Positions 1 to 7,811 of a DNA stretch of 31,887 nucleotides are shown here, in pieces; positions within the stretch are counted from its first letter, which is position 1; each line of letters begins with the position of its first letter. The notes beneath the pieces were generated by a model that saw nothing but the letters and a program-made list of their open reading frames with translations, had not been told where the DNA came from and ran no database searches. The stretch covers positions 1-31,887 of the forward strand of contig JAMOMX010000339.1 in assembly GCA_027066935.1 (NCBI GenBank), written 5' to 3'. The position numbers were made by a program, and so were the translations under genes. Origin of the DNA: Sulfurimonas sp. Lineage in GTDB: Bacteria > Campylobacterota > Campylobacteria > Campylobacterales > Sulfurimonadaceae.

Positions 1-75
1 ACTATCAGTGTAGATGCAAATGATACTGGCTCAGAACCAATCAGATACTTTAGAAGAACTATACAAAAACTCTAA
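1..75 (+). CDS. 3' end of an unidentified protein (partial)
   Basis: An open frame runs in from the left edge and stops with TAA at 73-75. Its last residues read SEPIRYFRRTIQKL, a basic, soluble-looking tail. There is too little to name a family. It lies on the same strand as the hibernation factor that follows. A -10 box at 104-109 separates the two, so they need not share a transcript. That this is a real gene end is inferred from the open frame and its plausible amphipathic residue pattern. Confidence 0.5.
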   Translation, partial: TISVDANDTGSEPIRYFRRTIQKL

Positions 76-103
76 ATTTAATCTTTAGTAAACTTATTCA
101 TGT

Positions 104-109
104 TATAAT
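104..109 (+). promoter_or_regulatory. -10 box (TATAAT) for hpf
   Basis: An extended -10 (TGTTATAATCTTTT, 101-114) lies 29 bases before the hpf start. The same 14-mer recurs at 14534-14547 before the HBM chemoreceptor. No clear -35 is visible, as is usual for the vegetative sigma factor of Campylobacterota. Confidence 0.6.
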
Positions 110-138
110 CTTTTATATTACAAAACTAAGGATTATTA

Positions 139-681
139 ATGAATATTTCATTAACAGGAAGACATTTAGAGCTTACAGAGCCAATCAAAAAACATATGAA
201 CTCCTCAATAGAGACACTTAACAAATATAACATGGATATAACAAGTGTGAACGTTGTAGCATCAGCTCAAACTAAAAAAGGTAAGGAACACTCAATGGTT
301 GAGTTTGTTATCAATCTTGCTGGTAAAAATTCTATCATAATTAAACAAAACGATGAAGATTTATATGCATGTATAGATATCGCTATTGATCGTGCTCAAA
401 AAGCTATGCGCCGTATGCATGACAAAGAGGTTGATCATCAAAAAGTTGGACTAAATGAGCTTAAATCACAAGTAAACAACGGTATAGATATAAAAAGAGA
501 AGAGCTTTTAAATGAAGATGAAATAGTACCTGTAGAACTTGATCTTTATAAACCTCGTGAGCCTGAAGATGTTTTAAATGACTTAAAAGACAGTGGAAAA
601 ATGTTTGAAATCTTTTTAGACAATGACCAAAAAACTCGTGTACTTTACAAAAGAAATGATGGTAAATTCGGGCTTTACTAA
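139..681 (+). CDS. hpf: Long-form ribosome hibernation promoting factor
   Basis: This cytoplasmic protein should bind the 30S decoding region in starved cells and dimerise ribosomes into inactive 100S particles. Residues 1-105 form the HPF/YfiA fold (TGRHLELTE, DITSVNV, then AIDRAQKAMRRMHDK). The last 30 residues carry the long-form dimerisation domain, ending VLYKRNDGKFGLY. At 180 aa it matches the long class. The ATG follows AAGGA at a good distance. The stop codon directly abuts the hairpin element at 682-778. A short paralogue lacking the C-terminal domain lies at 13035-13364. The assignment is firm. Confidence 0.93.
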   Translation: MNISLTGRHLELTEPIKKHMNSSIETLNKYNMDITSVNVVASAQTKKGKEHSMVEFVINLAGKNSIIIKQNDEDLYACIDIAIDRAQKAMRRMHDKEVDHQKVGLNELKSQVNNGIDIKREELLNEDEIVPVELDLYKPREPEDVLNDLKDSGKMFEIFLDNDQKTRVLYKRNDGKFGLY

Positions 682-778
682 TGCCTTTGGCTTGAGCGTA
701 TGGAATATTTTTTTAAAAAATGTTCACGGGAGCTCAAAGTAGAGCCAAGGGTAGTTCTATCTCAAAGAGATAGAACTA
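682..778 (+). repeat. Nested hairpin repeat element, copy 1 (short form)
   Basis: The element starts at the base after the hpf stop. Outer arms 682-697 and 732-753 pair with a small bulge. An inner AT hairpin lies at 703-725 (GAATATTTTTT against AAAAAATGTTC, with one T-G wobble). A perfect 12-bp stem with an AAA loop closes it at 752-778 and includes the recG stop codon. The block CTCAAA-nn-AGAGC-nnn-GGGTAGTTC and the start TAATGCC recur after der at 12376-12541. It could act as a two-way terminator between convergent genes or be a mobile or structured RNA element. The function is unknown. Confidence 0.6.
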
Positions 779-2590
779 AACAACTAAGTCAAATTTTACT
801 TTTGCAACTATCTCCTCATCTTCACCCATATCAACCCATCTGAACTGTTTACCACTTTGAGAACTCCCCTTTAGTAAATCACCACCTTTTCTATATTTTA
901 AATCTAAATTTGCTATATCAAAACCACTACTAGTTTGACAAAATTTATCCAACCTTTTACTTGAGTTTTGATTTGTATATAAGTAACAGTACCCTTTAAG
1001 CCCTGTACGGCTCACACGACCACGAAGTTGATGAAGGGTTGAGAGTCCTAATCTCTCAGCTCCCACTATAACCACCGTGCTTAAGCGTGGCAGAGATATA
1101 CCAACCTCAACAACAGTTGTAGCTATTAAAATATCTCCATCTTTTGAAAAGTCAAATAACACTTGTTCTTTATCTTTATCTTTTCCATGTGTTACATATA
1201 CATTTTTAAAATTTTTCTCCCAATACCCACGTGCTTCATCAATACTTTGATACTCTAAAACTTCACTTTGCTCAACAAGCGGATAAACTAAAAGGACTTG
1301 ATTACCCTTTTGAATCTCCTCTTTAATATGTATTAGTAAATCTGAAAAATCATTCTTATGGATAACTTTGCTTGTTATATCTTTTTTAAAAGGGGTAGTG
1401 GTTATCAAACTTACATCTATATTTGCTGTTTCTATCATAGCTAATGTTCTAGGAATTGGAGTTGCAGAGAATTGTAAAAAATGTGGTCTTTGCCCCTCTT
1501 TATTTGTACTATCACTAGAGGTTACTAGTTTTTCAAGCATATTTCTTTGTTGTGTTCCAAAACGATGTTGCTCATCAACCATGACAAGTCCAGCTTTTGG
1601 TAGATCTCTATACAACAAAGCGTGTGTACCTATGATAAAATCATACTCATGCAAAGAGATTTTTTTACTTGTTTTGTTTGTTACAAGTATTGTTTTTAAA
1701 CTTGGATTATATTTTTTTGCTTCATCAAAAAGTTGATTTGCAAGTATTGTTGTTGGTGCCATCAAAATTGAACGATTTACTCCCATCATAAAAGCAGAAG
1801 CCAAAATAACCATAGTTTTTCCACTCCCAACATCACCAACTACCATCCTTTTAGCTGCAACATCTTTAGAAAAATCTACTTTTATATCTTTAATGGTCTC
1901 TATCTGTTTTTTAGTAAGCTCAAATGGTAAAGTTTTTGCCCACTCTTCATAGTTATAATCTCCACATACTATAGTTTTAAAATACCTTCTTTTGGAAGAT
2001 AATTGCTTCATATATAAATAAAGTTCTGTATATTTTAAAGCATATAAAGTTTTTTCATCAATCTCTTTTAGATTAATGATTTTATCTTTTGTAAAATGAA
2101 TATTTAGCAGCTCTTCACTAATATCGTTAGGTATCCCCTCCTCTACTAATTTTTCTTTAGTTAGATTTGCCTTAATAAATTTACCCATAACATCAGTTCT
2201 TAATTTTGTTTTATATTTTGGCATAATTGTGCCAACATTAAGTACTTTTTTTGGCATATTTATACTGCATTGACCCATCTTACACTCACACATACCGAAA
2301 AAATAATCTCTATCTCCAATATTAAACTGGTGTATCATATATGGCTTTGGATGAAACAAAACACCTGTAATTTTATGTCCAAAATTATGAGCATAAAAAA
2401 TAATTTGAATAGAATTTTTACCTCTGTATACTGATTCTATAGTTGCATCTATAACTTGTGGTGTGTGTGGGATTAGTTTATCATTTAGACGGAGGTCTTC
2501 ATAGGTATGTGGGATTATAAGGGAGAGTTCACCCAAAGATGAGATATTTAATTTTTTAAATTTTTCCTCTACATCTTTTGTAAAACTCAT
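776..2590 (-). CDS. recG: ATP-dependent DNA helicase RecG
   Basis: RecG remodels stalled replication forks and branch-migrates Holliday junctions. Visible motifs are Walker A GDVGSGKT (residues 252-259), the DEQH box in VDEQHRFGTQQR, motif III FSATPIPRTL, and the C-terminal helicase motifs VEVGISLPRLSTVVIVGAER and HQLRGRVSRTG typical of RecG/Mfd. An OB-type wedge region precedes the helicase core. At 604 aa it is shorter than the roughly 690 aa of E. coli RecG; the shortening is N-terminal, which is usual in this phylum. The start is preceded by AAAGG. Its stop codon lies inside the hairpin at 752-778. It is separated from the upstream M16 gene by a terminator, so it is probably transcribed on its own. 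Confidence 0.93.
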   Translation of the reverse strand: MSFTKDVEEKFKKLNISSLGELSLIIPHTYEDLRLNDKLIPHTPQVIDATIESVYRGKNSIQIIFYAHNFGHKITGVLFHPKPYMIHQFNIGDRDYFFGMCECKMGQCSINMPKKVLNVGTIMPKYKTKLRTDVMGKFIKANLTKEKLVEEGIPNDISEELLNIHFTKDKIINLKEIDEKTLYALKYTELYLYMKQLSSKRRYFKTIVCGDYNYEEWAKTLPFELTKKQIETIKDIKVDFSKDVAAKRMVVGDVGSGKTMVILASAFMMGVNRSILMAPTTILANQLFDEAKKYNPSLKTILVTNKTSKKISLHEYDFIIGTHALLYRDLPKAGLVMVDEQHRFGTQQRNMLEKLVTSSDSTNKEGQRPHFLQFSATPIPRTLAMIETANIDVSLITTTPFKKDITSKVIHKNDFSDLLIHIKEEIQKGNQVLLVYPLVEQSEVLEYQSIDEARGYWEKNFKNVYVTHGKDKDKEQVLFDFSKDGDILIATTVVEVGISLPRLSTVVIVGAERLGLSTLHQLRGRVSRTGLKGYCYLYTNQNSSKRLDKFCQTSSGFDIANLDLKYRKGGDLLKGSSQSGKQFRWVDMGEDEEIVAKVKFDLVV

Positions 2591-2640
2591 AAGTTTACCT
2601 TTTTTTTAAGTTATATTAAAACTATAACCTAAAAAGTAAA

Positions 2641-2674
2641 CAAATAAAAAATATATGTCAAATTGACATATATT
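2641..2674 (-). terminator. Intrinsic terminator of the kdsA-to-M16 gene series
   Basis: A 12-bp perfect inverted repeat (AATATATGTCAA at 2650-2661 with its partner at 2663-2674) begins within the M16 stop codon. On the minus strand it is followed by TTTTTATTTG, a good U-rich tail. Confidence 0.75.
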
Positions 2675-3956
2675 ACTTAGTTACTATTGCAAAACTAAGC
2701 TCTAAAATCTCTTTATGACTTTTAATATACTCATTTAAATCTTCTAATTTAAGGGTTTTAATCTTTTGTAACTCTTGAGTTGAATAACCAAATTCATGTC
2801 CACGGTAATACTCTTGAAAGGTGCGTGAAAGTCTTTGACTCATAGTCTCTACTCTCAAAGGTTCACTACCTAGTAAAAACTTTTTAGTTTGTTCTAGCTC
2901 CTCTTTGGTAACACCATTTTTTACAAAATTTGTTATAACCTCTTGCACGGTTTTTTTTGCTTCATCTAAAGATTCTAGCTTTGTTTGAAGATAACCACTC
3001 ATATATGAAGATGATTTATTTACATTAAAACTTGCATAAGTTGAATAAGCTAGACCTTTTTTAACACGAACCTCTTCCATCAACCTACTTCCAAATCCAC
3101 CAGCACCTAAAATAAAAGCAGCTACTCGAGATTTATATGTATCTTCAGATGATACTTCCATATTATATGGTGATCCAAAATAAAGATAAGCTTGCTGTGT
3201 CTCTCTTTTTAAAATTACCTCTTTTGGAGTTTTTCGAACTTCATAATTTTTTAAAGGCTCCATTTTACCCTTTGGCATATAAGATATAAGGGTTTGAAGC
3301 TTTTGTTTTACTTCATTCACATCTACATCTCCACCAATCACAACTATAAGTCTAGAACTAACTATATGCTCATCTATAAATTTTTGTACATCATCTAATT
3401 TTATTGTTTTTATACTTTGTATTGTTCCAGAGGTTGGATTTGCAAGTGGTGTACCCTTAAATAAAACACTTTTTAACTCATTACCAGCTACATAATCAAA
3501 GTTGTTTTCTTTTGAGCTTAATTGTCCAACTAGTGTAGTTTGAACTTTAGTTAAAACCTCTTGAGTGATATTTGGATCTTTAAGCAGTGCATCAAAATAA
3601 CTCAATGCTTCATCAAATTCATCACTTAAACATGACAGCTCCATCACAAAAGTCTCACGACCTGTTGATGCTGATATATGAATAGCTCTTGATTCAAGAA
3701 GCTCCGCAAATTGTGTTGAGCCTAACTTTTTTGTACCCTCACCCATAACTTTAGCACTAAATTTTGCCAAACCAGGGATTTTTGTATCAGTTATACTTCC
3801 AGAATTTTGAAATATAAACTGCATATTTATAAGTGGTAATCTTTTATCACTCTCAAAAATTACTGGTATCTCAAAGCCATTTGTTTTTATATATTCTATT
3901 TGTGCTGCCATTAAAAATTGTCCTAGTATTAATATTGATATAATTATTTTTTTCAT
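2673..3956 (-). CDS. M16-family peptidase-like protein lacking the zinc motif
   Basis: This is a secreted or periplasmic protein of the insulinase/processing-peptidase family. An N-terminal signal sequence (MKKIIISILILGQFLMAA) precedes an M16 domain, and the conserved second-half motif GSRLMEEVRVKKGLAYSTY is intact. At the position of the zinc-binding HxxEH it has K65-F-S-A-K69, so all three zinc ligands at that site are missing. That is typical of the inactive partner in M16B pairs. From memory, H. pylori also has an M16 gene (ymxG) beside mqnC. The start codon overlaps the mqnC stop by one base (TAATG), so the two are translationally coupled. It probably acts as a scaffold or substrate-binding subunit; no active partner is in this window. 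Confidence 0.85.
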   Translation of the reverse strand: MKKIIISILILGQFLMAAQIEYIKTNGFEIPVIFESDKRLPLINMQFIFQNSGSITDTKIPGLAKFSAKVMGEGTKKLGSTQFAELLESRAIHISASTGRETFVMELSCLSDEFDEALSYFDALLKDPNITQEVLTKVQTTLVGQLSSKENNFDYVAGNELKSVLFKGTPLANPTSGTIQSIKTIKLDDVQKFIDEHIVSSRLIVVIGGDVDVNEVKQKLQTLISYMPKGKMEPLKNYEVRKTPKEVILKRETQQAYLYFGSPYNMEVSSEDTYKSRVAAFILGAGGFGSRLMEEVRVKKGLAYSTYASFNVNKSSSYMSGYLQTKLESLDEAKKTVQEVITNFVKNGVTKEELEQTKKFLLGSEPLRVETMSQRLSRTFQEYYRGHEFGYSTQELQKIKTLKLEDLNEYIKSHKEILELSFAIVTK

Positions 3957-5002
3957 TAAAATCTCTCTAGTATTTCATAAGCTGTATTGCGGACGCACGG
4001 TATCTCTCCAACATCACGAATTAGATGTATCATCTCATCTTGTGCCATACTAAAGTTTGCACCCGCACTACTTACAACATTTTCTTCCATCATAGTTGAG
4101 CCTAAATCATTTGCTCCAAATTTTAAAGCCATCTGTCCAATATATGGACCTTGTGTTACCCAAGAAGATTGAATATTTACCACATTATCAAGATAAAGTC
4201 TCGCTACTGCTAAAAGTCTAAGGTAACGGTTTGAAGATGGTTTATCCATATCTGGAATCTGAGCCAAAAGTTCAGTGTTATCACCTTGAAAACTCCACAT
4301 TATAAAAGCACGAAAACCACCTGTTTCATCTTGAAGTTTACGCACCATATCAAAATGCTCAATTATATCTTCATCACTCTCAATCGTTCCATACATCATT
4401 GTTGCTGTACTCATTATGCCTAACTTATGAGCTTTTCTATGAATATCTATCCACACATCGCTATCTATCTTTTTTGGTGCAATGATGTCACGAACCTCAT
4501 CTGAAAGTATTTCAGCTCCAGCACCTGGTATAGAAGCAAGACCTTTAGCCTTTAATCTCTCCAATACCTCTTCAATACTTATACGAGAAATTTTAGCTAT
4601 AAAATCAATCTCAATAGATGAAAATCCATGTATAGTAATAGTAGGATATTTAGTATGGATATGCTCAACTAAATCTTCATACCACTCTATTTTAAGTTTT
4701 GGATGTACCCCACCCTGAAAGAGAATCTGAGTTCCACCAATTTCTAAAAGTTCATCTATTTTTTTATCAATCTCTTGAAATGTTAATACATACGCATCCG
4801 CGTCTTTTTCATGCCTATAAAATGCACAAAATTTACAATCAACCCAACATATATTAGTATAGTTAATATTTCTATCTACTACAAATGTTGTAACACCTTT
4901 TGGATGTAACTCTTTTTTTCTTTCACTTGCCATTTTTCCTAACTCTAGTAAGTCAGCATTTTGCATTAAATCAAGAGCTTTTTCTTTAGTTAATCTTTGC
5001 AT
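3956..5002 (-). CDS. mqnC: Cyclic dehypoxanthinyl futalosine synthase (radical SAM)
   Basis: MqnC cyclises dehypoxanthine futalosine in the futalosine route to menaquinone, the only quinone of most Campylobacterota. The radical-SAM cluster motif CWVDCKFC gives Cys52, Cys56 and Cys59 (CxxxCxxC), followed by aromatic residues as in the MqnC/MqnE family. QGGVHPKL and GAGAEILSDEVRDIIAPKK are typical MqnC segments that separate it from MqnE. The length of 348 aa is normal. It lies 12 bases after nusB and overlaps the M16 gene by one base, so it belongs to the leftward series that begins at kdsA. Confidence 0.93.
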   Translation of the reverse strand: MQRLTKEKALDLMQNADLLELGKMASERKKELHPKGVTTFVVDRNINYTNICWVDCKFCAFYRHEKDADAYVLTFQEIDKKIDELLEIGGTQILFQGGVHPKLKIEWYEDLVEHIHTKYPTITIHGFSSIEIDFIAKISRISIEEVLERLKAKGLASIPGAGAEILSDEVRDIIAPKKIDSDVWIDIHRKAHKLGIMSTATMMYGTIESDEDIIEHFDMVRKLQDETGGFRAFIMWSFQGDNTELLAQIPDMDKPSSNRYLRLLAVARLYLDNVVNIQSSWVTQGPYIGQMALKFGANDLGSTMMEENVVSSAGANFSMAQDEMIHLIRDVGEIPCVRNTAYEILERF

Positions 5003-5014
5003 ATATACTCTAGT

Positions 5015-5428
5015 TTATTCAGCAGGTGTAACTGTATCTTTTGAGATAGCATCTAAAACACCATTGATAAACCTAGGTGATTGTTCTGTACCAAAAGCTT
5101 TTGTAATCTCTACAGCTTCATTTATAACTACAGCAGAGTCAAGATCACCAAAAAGAATCTCAAAACTAGCTAATCTTAGAGTAGCTCTCTCAATACTACC
5201 AAGTCTCTCAAAATCCCAATCTTTTAAATGTTTAATAATTGCCGCATCACATGCTTCAATATTTTCAAGCACACCCTCATAAAGACCTAATGCAAAATCT
5301 TTTTGTTTGTTACGGATTTTTTTCTCCTCAAGTATCTCACTTGTATGTTCAGCAATATTTCCATTTCCTAAATCATAAGCATATAGTAATGATACTACTG
5401 CCATCCTTGCATGATGTCTAGTTGCCAT
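5015..5428 (-). CDS. nusB: Transcription antitermination factor NusB
   Basis: NusB binds boxA RNA with S10 (NusE) and supports rRNA antitermination. The 137-aa all-helical protein starts MATRHHARMAVVSLLYAYD and carries the conserved ERATLRLASFEILF and VVINEAVEITKAFGTEQSPRFINGVLD regions. An AAGGA site precedes the ATG. The ribH-nusB pairing is widespread in bacteria. The 104-base gap to ribH holds a structured segment on the opposite strand (5454-5525). Confidence 0.93.
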   Translation of the reverse strand: MATRHHARMAVVSLLYAYDLGNGNIAEHTSEILEEKKIRNKQKDFALGLYEGVLENIEACDAAIIKHLKDWDFERLGSIERATLRLASFEILFGDLDSAVVINEAVEITKAFGTEQSPRFINGVLDAISKDTVTPAE

Positions 5429-5453
5429 AATTTATTTTCCTTAGATTTATATT

Positions 5454-5525
5454 CTGCTTCGTAAGAAGCTAGCTTTAGTCGTCTCAGCGGCGCAAGCGAA
5501 GTAAAAGGGACTTTGTTCCTTTTAC
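5454..5525 (+). other. Structured GC-richer segment between ribH and nusB
   Basis: Read on the plus strand, it folds as GCTTC-GTAA-GAAGC (5456-5469, a GNRA-type loop), an alternative long pairing TGCTTCG with CGAAGTA (5455-5461 with 5497-5503), and an 11-bp hairpin with a TTT loop (5501-5525). The one non-Watson-Crick pair in the last stem is G-T on the plus strand but A-C on the minus strand, although the flanking genes run on the minus strand. The layout resembles the elements at 682 and 12376, but the sequence differs. The function is unknown. Confidence 0.45.
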
Positions 5526-5532
5526 GGACTTA

Positions 5533-5997
5533 TTAAATGGATTCGTAAAGGTCAAGCATCTCGATAACAGTAGTCATCGCTTCAAACCCTTTGTTTCCAG
5601 CTTTTGTACCAGCACGCTCTATTGCTTGCTCAATTGTATCAGTAGTAAGCAATCCAAAACTAACTGGTTTTTGGTATTTTAAACTCATAGTAGCAATCCC
5701 TTTTGTAGCTTCAGCAGATACATAGTCAAAGTGAGGAGTAGCACCACGAATAACTGCACCTAATGCACAAATAGCATCATATCTTCCACTTGCTAATAAT
5801 TTATCAACTATCATTGGAAGCTCAAACGCACCTGGAACTATTACATGTTCAACATCACCATCATCTCCACCATGACGATCAAACGCATCTTTTGCACCCT
5901 CAACTAAACGGTCAACTATAAAATGGTTCCATCTTGTACTTACTATTGCTATTTTTTTACCATTTATTACTTTTAAATTACCTTCAATTAATTTCAT
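5533..5997 (-). CDS. ribH: 6,7-dimethyl-8-ribityllumazine synthase
   Basis: RibH joins the ribityl-pyrimidine and dihydroxybutanone phosphate to form lumazine, the last-but-one step of riboflavin synthesis, normally as a hollow icosahedral or decameric shell. At 154 aa it shows STRWNHFIVDRLVEGA, the PGAFELP loop, the GAVIRGATPHFDYV active-site stretch and FGLLTTDTIEQAIERAGTKAGNKG. The ATG follows a perfect AAGGAG. It lies nine bases after kdsA in the same series. ribA, the first riboflavin enzyme, is elsewhere in the window at 19378. Confidence 0.95.
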   Translation of the reverse strand: MKLIEGNLKVINGKKIAIVSTRWNHFIVDRLVEGAKDAFDRHGGDDGDVEHVIVPGAFELPMIVDKLLASGRYDAICALGAVIRGATPHFDYVSAEATKGIATMSLKYQKPVSFGLLTTDTIEQAIERAGTKAGNKGFEAMTTVIEMLDLYESI

Positions 5998-6006
5998 ATT
6001 GTCTCC

Positions 6007-6798
6007 TTAAATTTTTTGTATTTGTTTGATTTTTTCTATTAGAATTTCTAATTCATCTAACTTAATCATATTTGGTCCATCACTTTTTGCGACACTTGGG
6101 TCAAAATGTGTCTCCATAAAAAAACCATCAACTCCAACAGCCGCTGCACCTTTTGCCAAGTATGGAACCATTGAACTATCTCCACCTGTTTTACCATCTT
6201 GAGCAGTTGGCATCTGAACAGAGTGAGTCGCATCAAATATAACTGGTGCAAATTTTCTCATAGTTACTAAATTTCTCATATCTACTACCATGTTTCCATA
6301 TCCAAAAGAGTTACCTCTCTCACATAAAAAGACACCGTGTTTTTTAGAGTTCTCATAAGTTGCAACACTGCAACCACGAGTTTGTAAAACTTTTAAAACA
6401 GGATACTCCATTGCAGAGCCACTTAAAAATTGCCCTTTTTTGATATTTACTTTTCTTTGAGTTTTTGCACATGCTACAAGCAAATCAGTTTGGCGACATA
6501 AAAAAGCTGGGATTTGCAACATATCTACAACTTCTGCTACTTGTGCAACTTGAGTAGACTCATGTACATCTGTAACTATTTTATAACCAAATTCCTCTTT
6601 GACTTTTTGAAGTATTTTTAAACCCTCATCAATCCCAAGTCCACGAAATGACTCTAAAGATGTACGATTTGCTTTATCAAAACTAGCTTTAAAATAAAAA
6701 TCAATATTTTCATCTTTATGATATTTTTCTAATGACGAAGCTATTTTTAAAATATTTTCTTCACTCTCAATAACACAAGGTCCAGTTAATAATGTCAT
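6007..6798 (-). CDS. kdsA: 3-deoxy-8-phosphooctulonate (Kdo-8-P) synthase
   Basis: KdsA condenses arabinose 5-phosphate with PEP to make Kdo-8-phosphate for the lipopolysaccharide inner core. The 263-aa TIM barrel shows LLTGPCVIESEE, KASFDKANRTS, TDVHES, and the segments FDATHSVQMP and MVPYLAKGAAAVGVDGFFMETH with the metal and substrate ligands. An AGAGGAAA site precedes the ATG. A -10 box lies 48 bases upstream, so this is the first gene of the leftward kdsA-ribH-nusB-mqnC-M16 series. Confidence 0.95.
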   Translation of the reverse strand: MTLLTGPCVIESEENILKIASSLEKYHKDENIDFYFKASFDKANRTSLESFRGLGIDEGLKILQKVKEEFGYKIVTDVHESTQVAQVAEVVDMLQIPAFLCRQTDLLVACAKTQRKVNIKKGQFLSGSAMEYPVLKVLQTRGCSVATYENSKKHGVFLCERGNSFGYGNMVVDMRNLVTMRKFAPVIFDATHSVQMPTAQDGKTGGDSSMVPYLAKGAAAVGVDGFFMETHFDPSVAKSDGPNMIKLDELEILIEKIKQIQKI

Positions 6799-6845
6799 AT
6801 ATTTCCTCTATAGTGAAAAAAATCACTGCTTTAAAATAAAAAGAG

Positions 6846-6851
6846 ATTATA
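6846..6851 (-). promoter_or_regulatory. -10 box (TATAAT) for kdsA
   Basis: On the minus strand TATAAT lies in the 66-base gap between the EamA transporter stop and the kdsA start. It is the only good box there and would yield a leader of about 40 bases. Confidence 0.55.
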
Positions 6852-6864
6852 ACATAATGAATTA

Positions 6865-7749
6865 TTACTTAGCTTTAGCTACCATAATTCCAGCTAAAAC
6901 TATAAGTGTAATTCCACATAAATTAAGAAAACTTGGAAGGCTGTCTCCTAGTAATATACCAAGCATAATTGCAAAAACAATATTTGTATATGAAACTGCC
7001 CCCACTATCCCCGCTTTTGTCTCTCCATAAGCTTTTGTCATATATATTTGAGATAATGTACCTAATAATCCAAGTGCTAAAACATATACCCAAACTATAC
7101 CTTGAGGCATAACAAATTCACCCATCATAAAATCTAAACTTGAGATGTGAATATACTCTGATAATACAAATAAAACAATGGGTCCAATGGTTCCAGTAAG
7201 TGTAAAAGATAAAACTATTGTACGAGTATCATAATATTTTTGCAATTCACGAACAGAGGTATAAGCTAGGGCCGCTCCAATCCCACTAAAAATTCCAAGC
7301 AAATCATATTTTGTAAAACCTAAATTTGGTTGTGTGATTAGAAGAATTCCACCAAAACCTATAAAAACTGCCATCCAAGCTTTTAATGGTAGTTTTTCTC
7401 TTAAAAAAAACCAAGCAAATATAGCTGTGAAAATAGGTGCTGTTTTACTAAATGTTACAGCATCACCTAGTGAAATATTTGCAATATTATAAAAATACGC
7501 AAGCAATGCGCTAAAACCCATAAATCCGCGAAAAAAGAGCAAAAAAGGTCTCCCTCCCCGCTGAATCATGGGAGTTTTATATACAGCATAACCTATAGTT
7601 AAAACCCCAAAAACATTTCTAAAAAAAACTACTTCTAACGATGGCATATGCTCCGAAGCAAGTTTGGCAAAAGCTCCCATAAAAGCAAAAAGTATTGAAG
7701 CTATCAACATATACTTAACACCATTGTTTATATTTTTAATTCTATTCAT
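6865..7749 (-). CDS. EamA/DMT-family membrane transporter
   Basis: This is an inner-membrane protein of about ten helices, made of two EamA repeats of about 140 residues each (first YMLIASILFAFMGAFAKLAS, second beginning near LLGIFSGIGAALAYTSVREL). The length of 294 aa is normal. Such proteins export or import small metabolites, and the substrate cannot be read from sequence. Its start codon has no Shine-Dalgarno sequence; a TGGTATAAT box lies seven bases before the ATG, which suggests a leaderless mRNA. It is divergent from the TerB/J-domain gene. An internal ATG at residue 14 is a possible alternative start. Confidence 0.88.
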   Translation of the reverse strand: MNRIKNINNGVKYMLIASILFAFMGAFAKLASEHMPSLEVVFFRNVFGVLTIGYAVYKTPMIQRGGRPFLLFFRGFMGFSALLAYFYNIANISLGDAVTFSKTAPIFTAIFAWFFLREKLPLKAWMAVFIGFGGILLITQPNLGFTKYDLLGIFSGIGAALAYTSVRELQKYYDTRTIVLSFTLTGTIGPIVLFVLSEYIHISSLDFMMGEFVMPQGIVWVYVLALGLLGTLSQIYMTKAYGETKAGIVGAVSYTNIVFAIMLGILLGDSLPSFLNLCGITLIVLAGIMVAKAK

Positions 7750-7799
7750 AATTGCAATTATACCAATCTATTTACTTCACTACTTTATAATTGCAATTA
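7748..7799. promoter_or_regulatory. Divergent promoter region with two identical palindromes
   Basis: The 13-mer ATAATTGCAATTA occurs exactly at 7748-7760 and 7787-7799, 39 bases apart. Each contains the palindrome AATTGCAATT. The left copy overlaps the leftward -10 (7757-7762), the right copy overlaps the rightward -10 TATAAT (7786-7791). The arrangement would suit a dimeric regulator acting on both genes, but AT-richness makes chance copies possible. Confidence 0.45.
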
Positions 7800-7811
7800 C
7801 AAAGGAAAATA

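Noticed and set aside
682..778. Element considered as an integron attC site or an insertion sequence
   Set aside because: The attC core (RYYYAAC/GTTRRRY) is absent, no transposase frame lies nearby, and no flanking target duplication is visible.
1368..1736. Open frame opposite recG, with Cys-rich translation
   Set aside because: It lies wholly inside recG on the other strand, has no ribosome-binding site, and its translation has the composition of a shadow frame.
5454..5525. Segment considered as a tRNA because of stems and higher GC
   Set aside because: No acceptor stem, no T-loop GTTCGA-type box and no anticodon arm of the right size.
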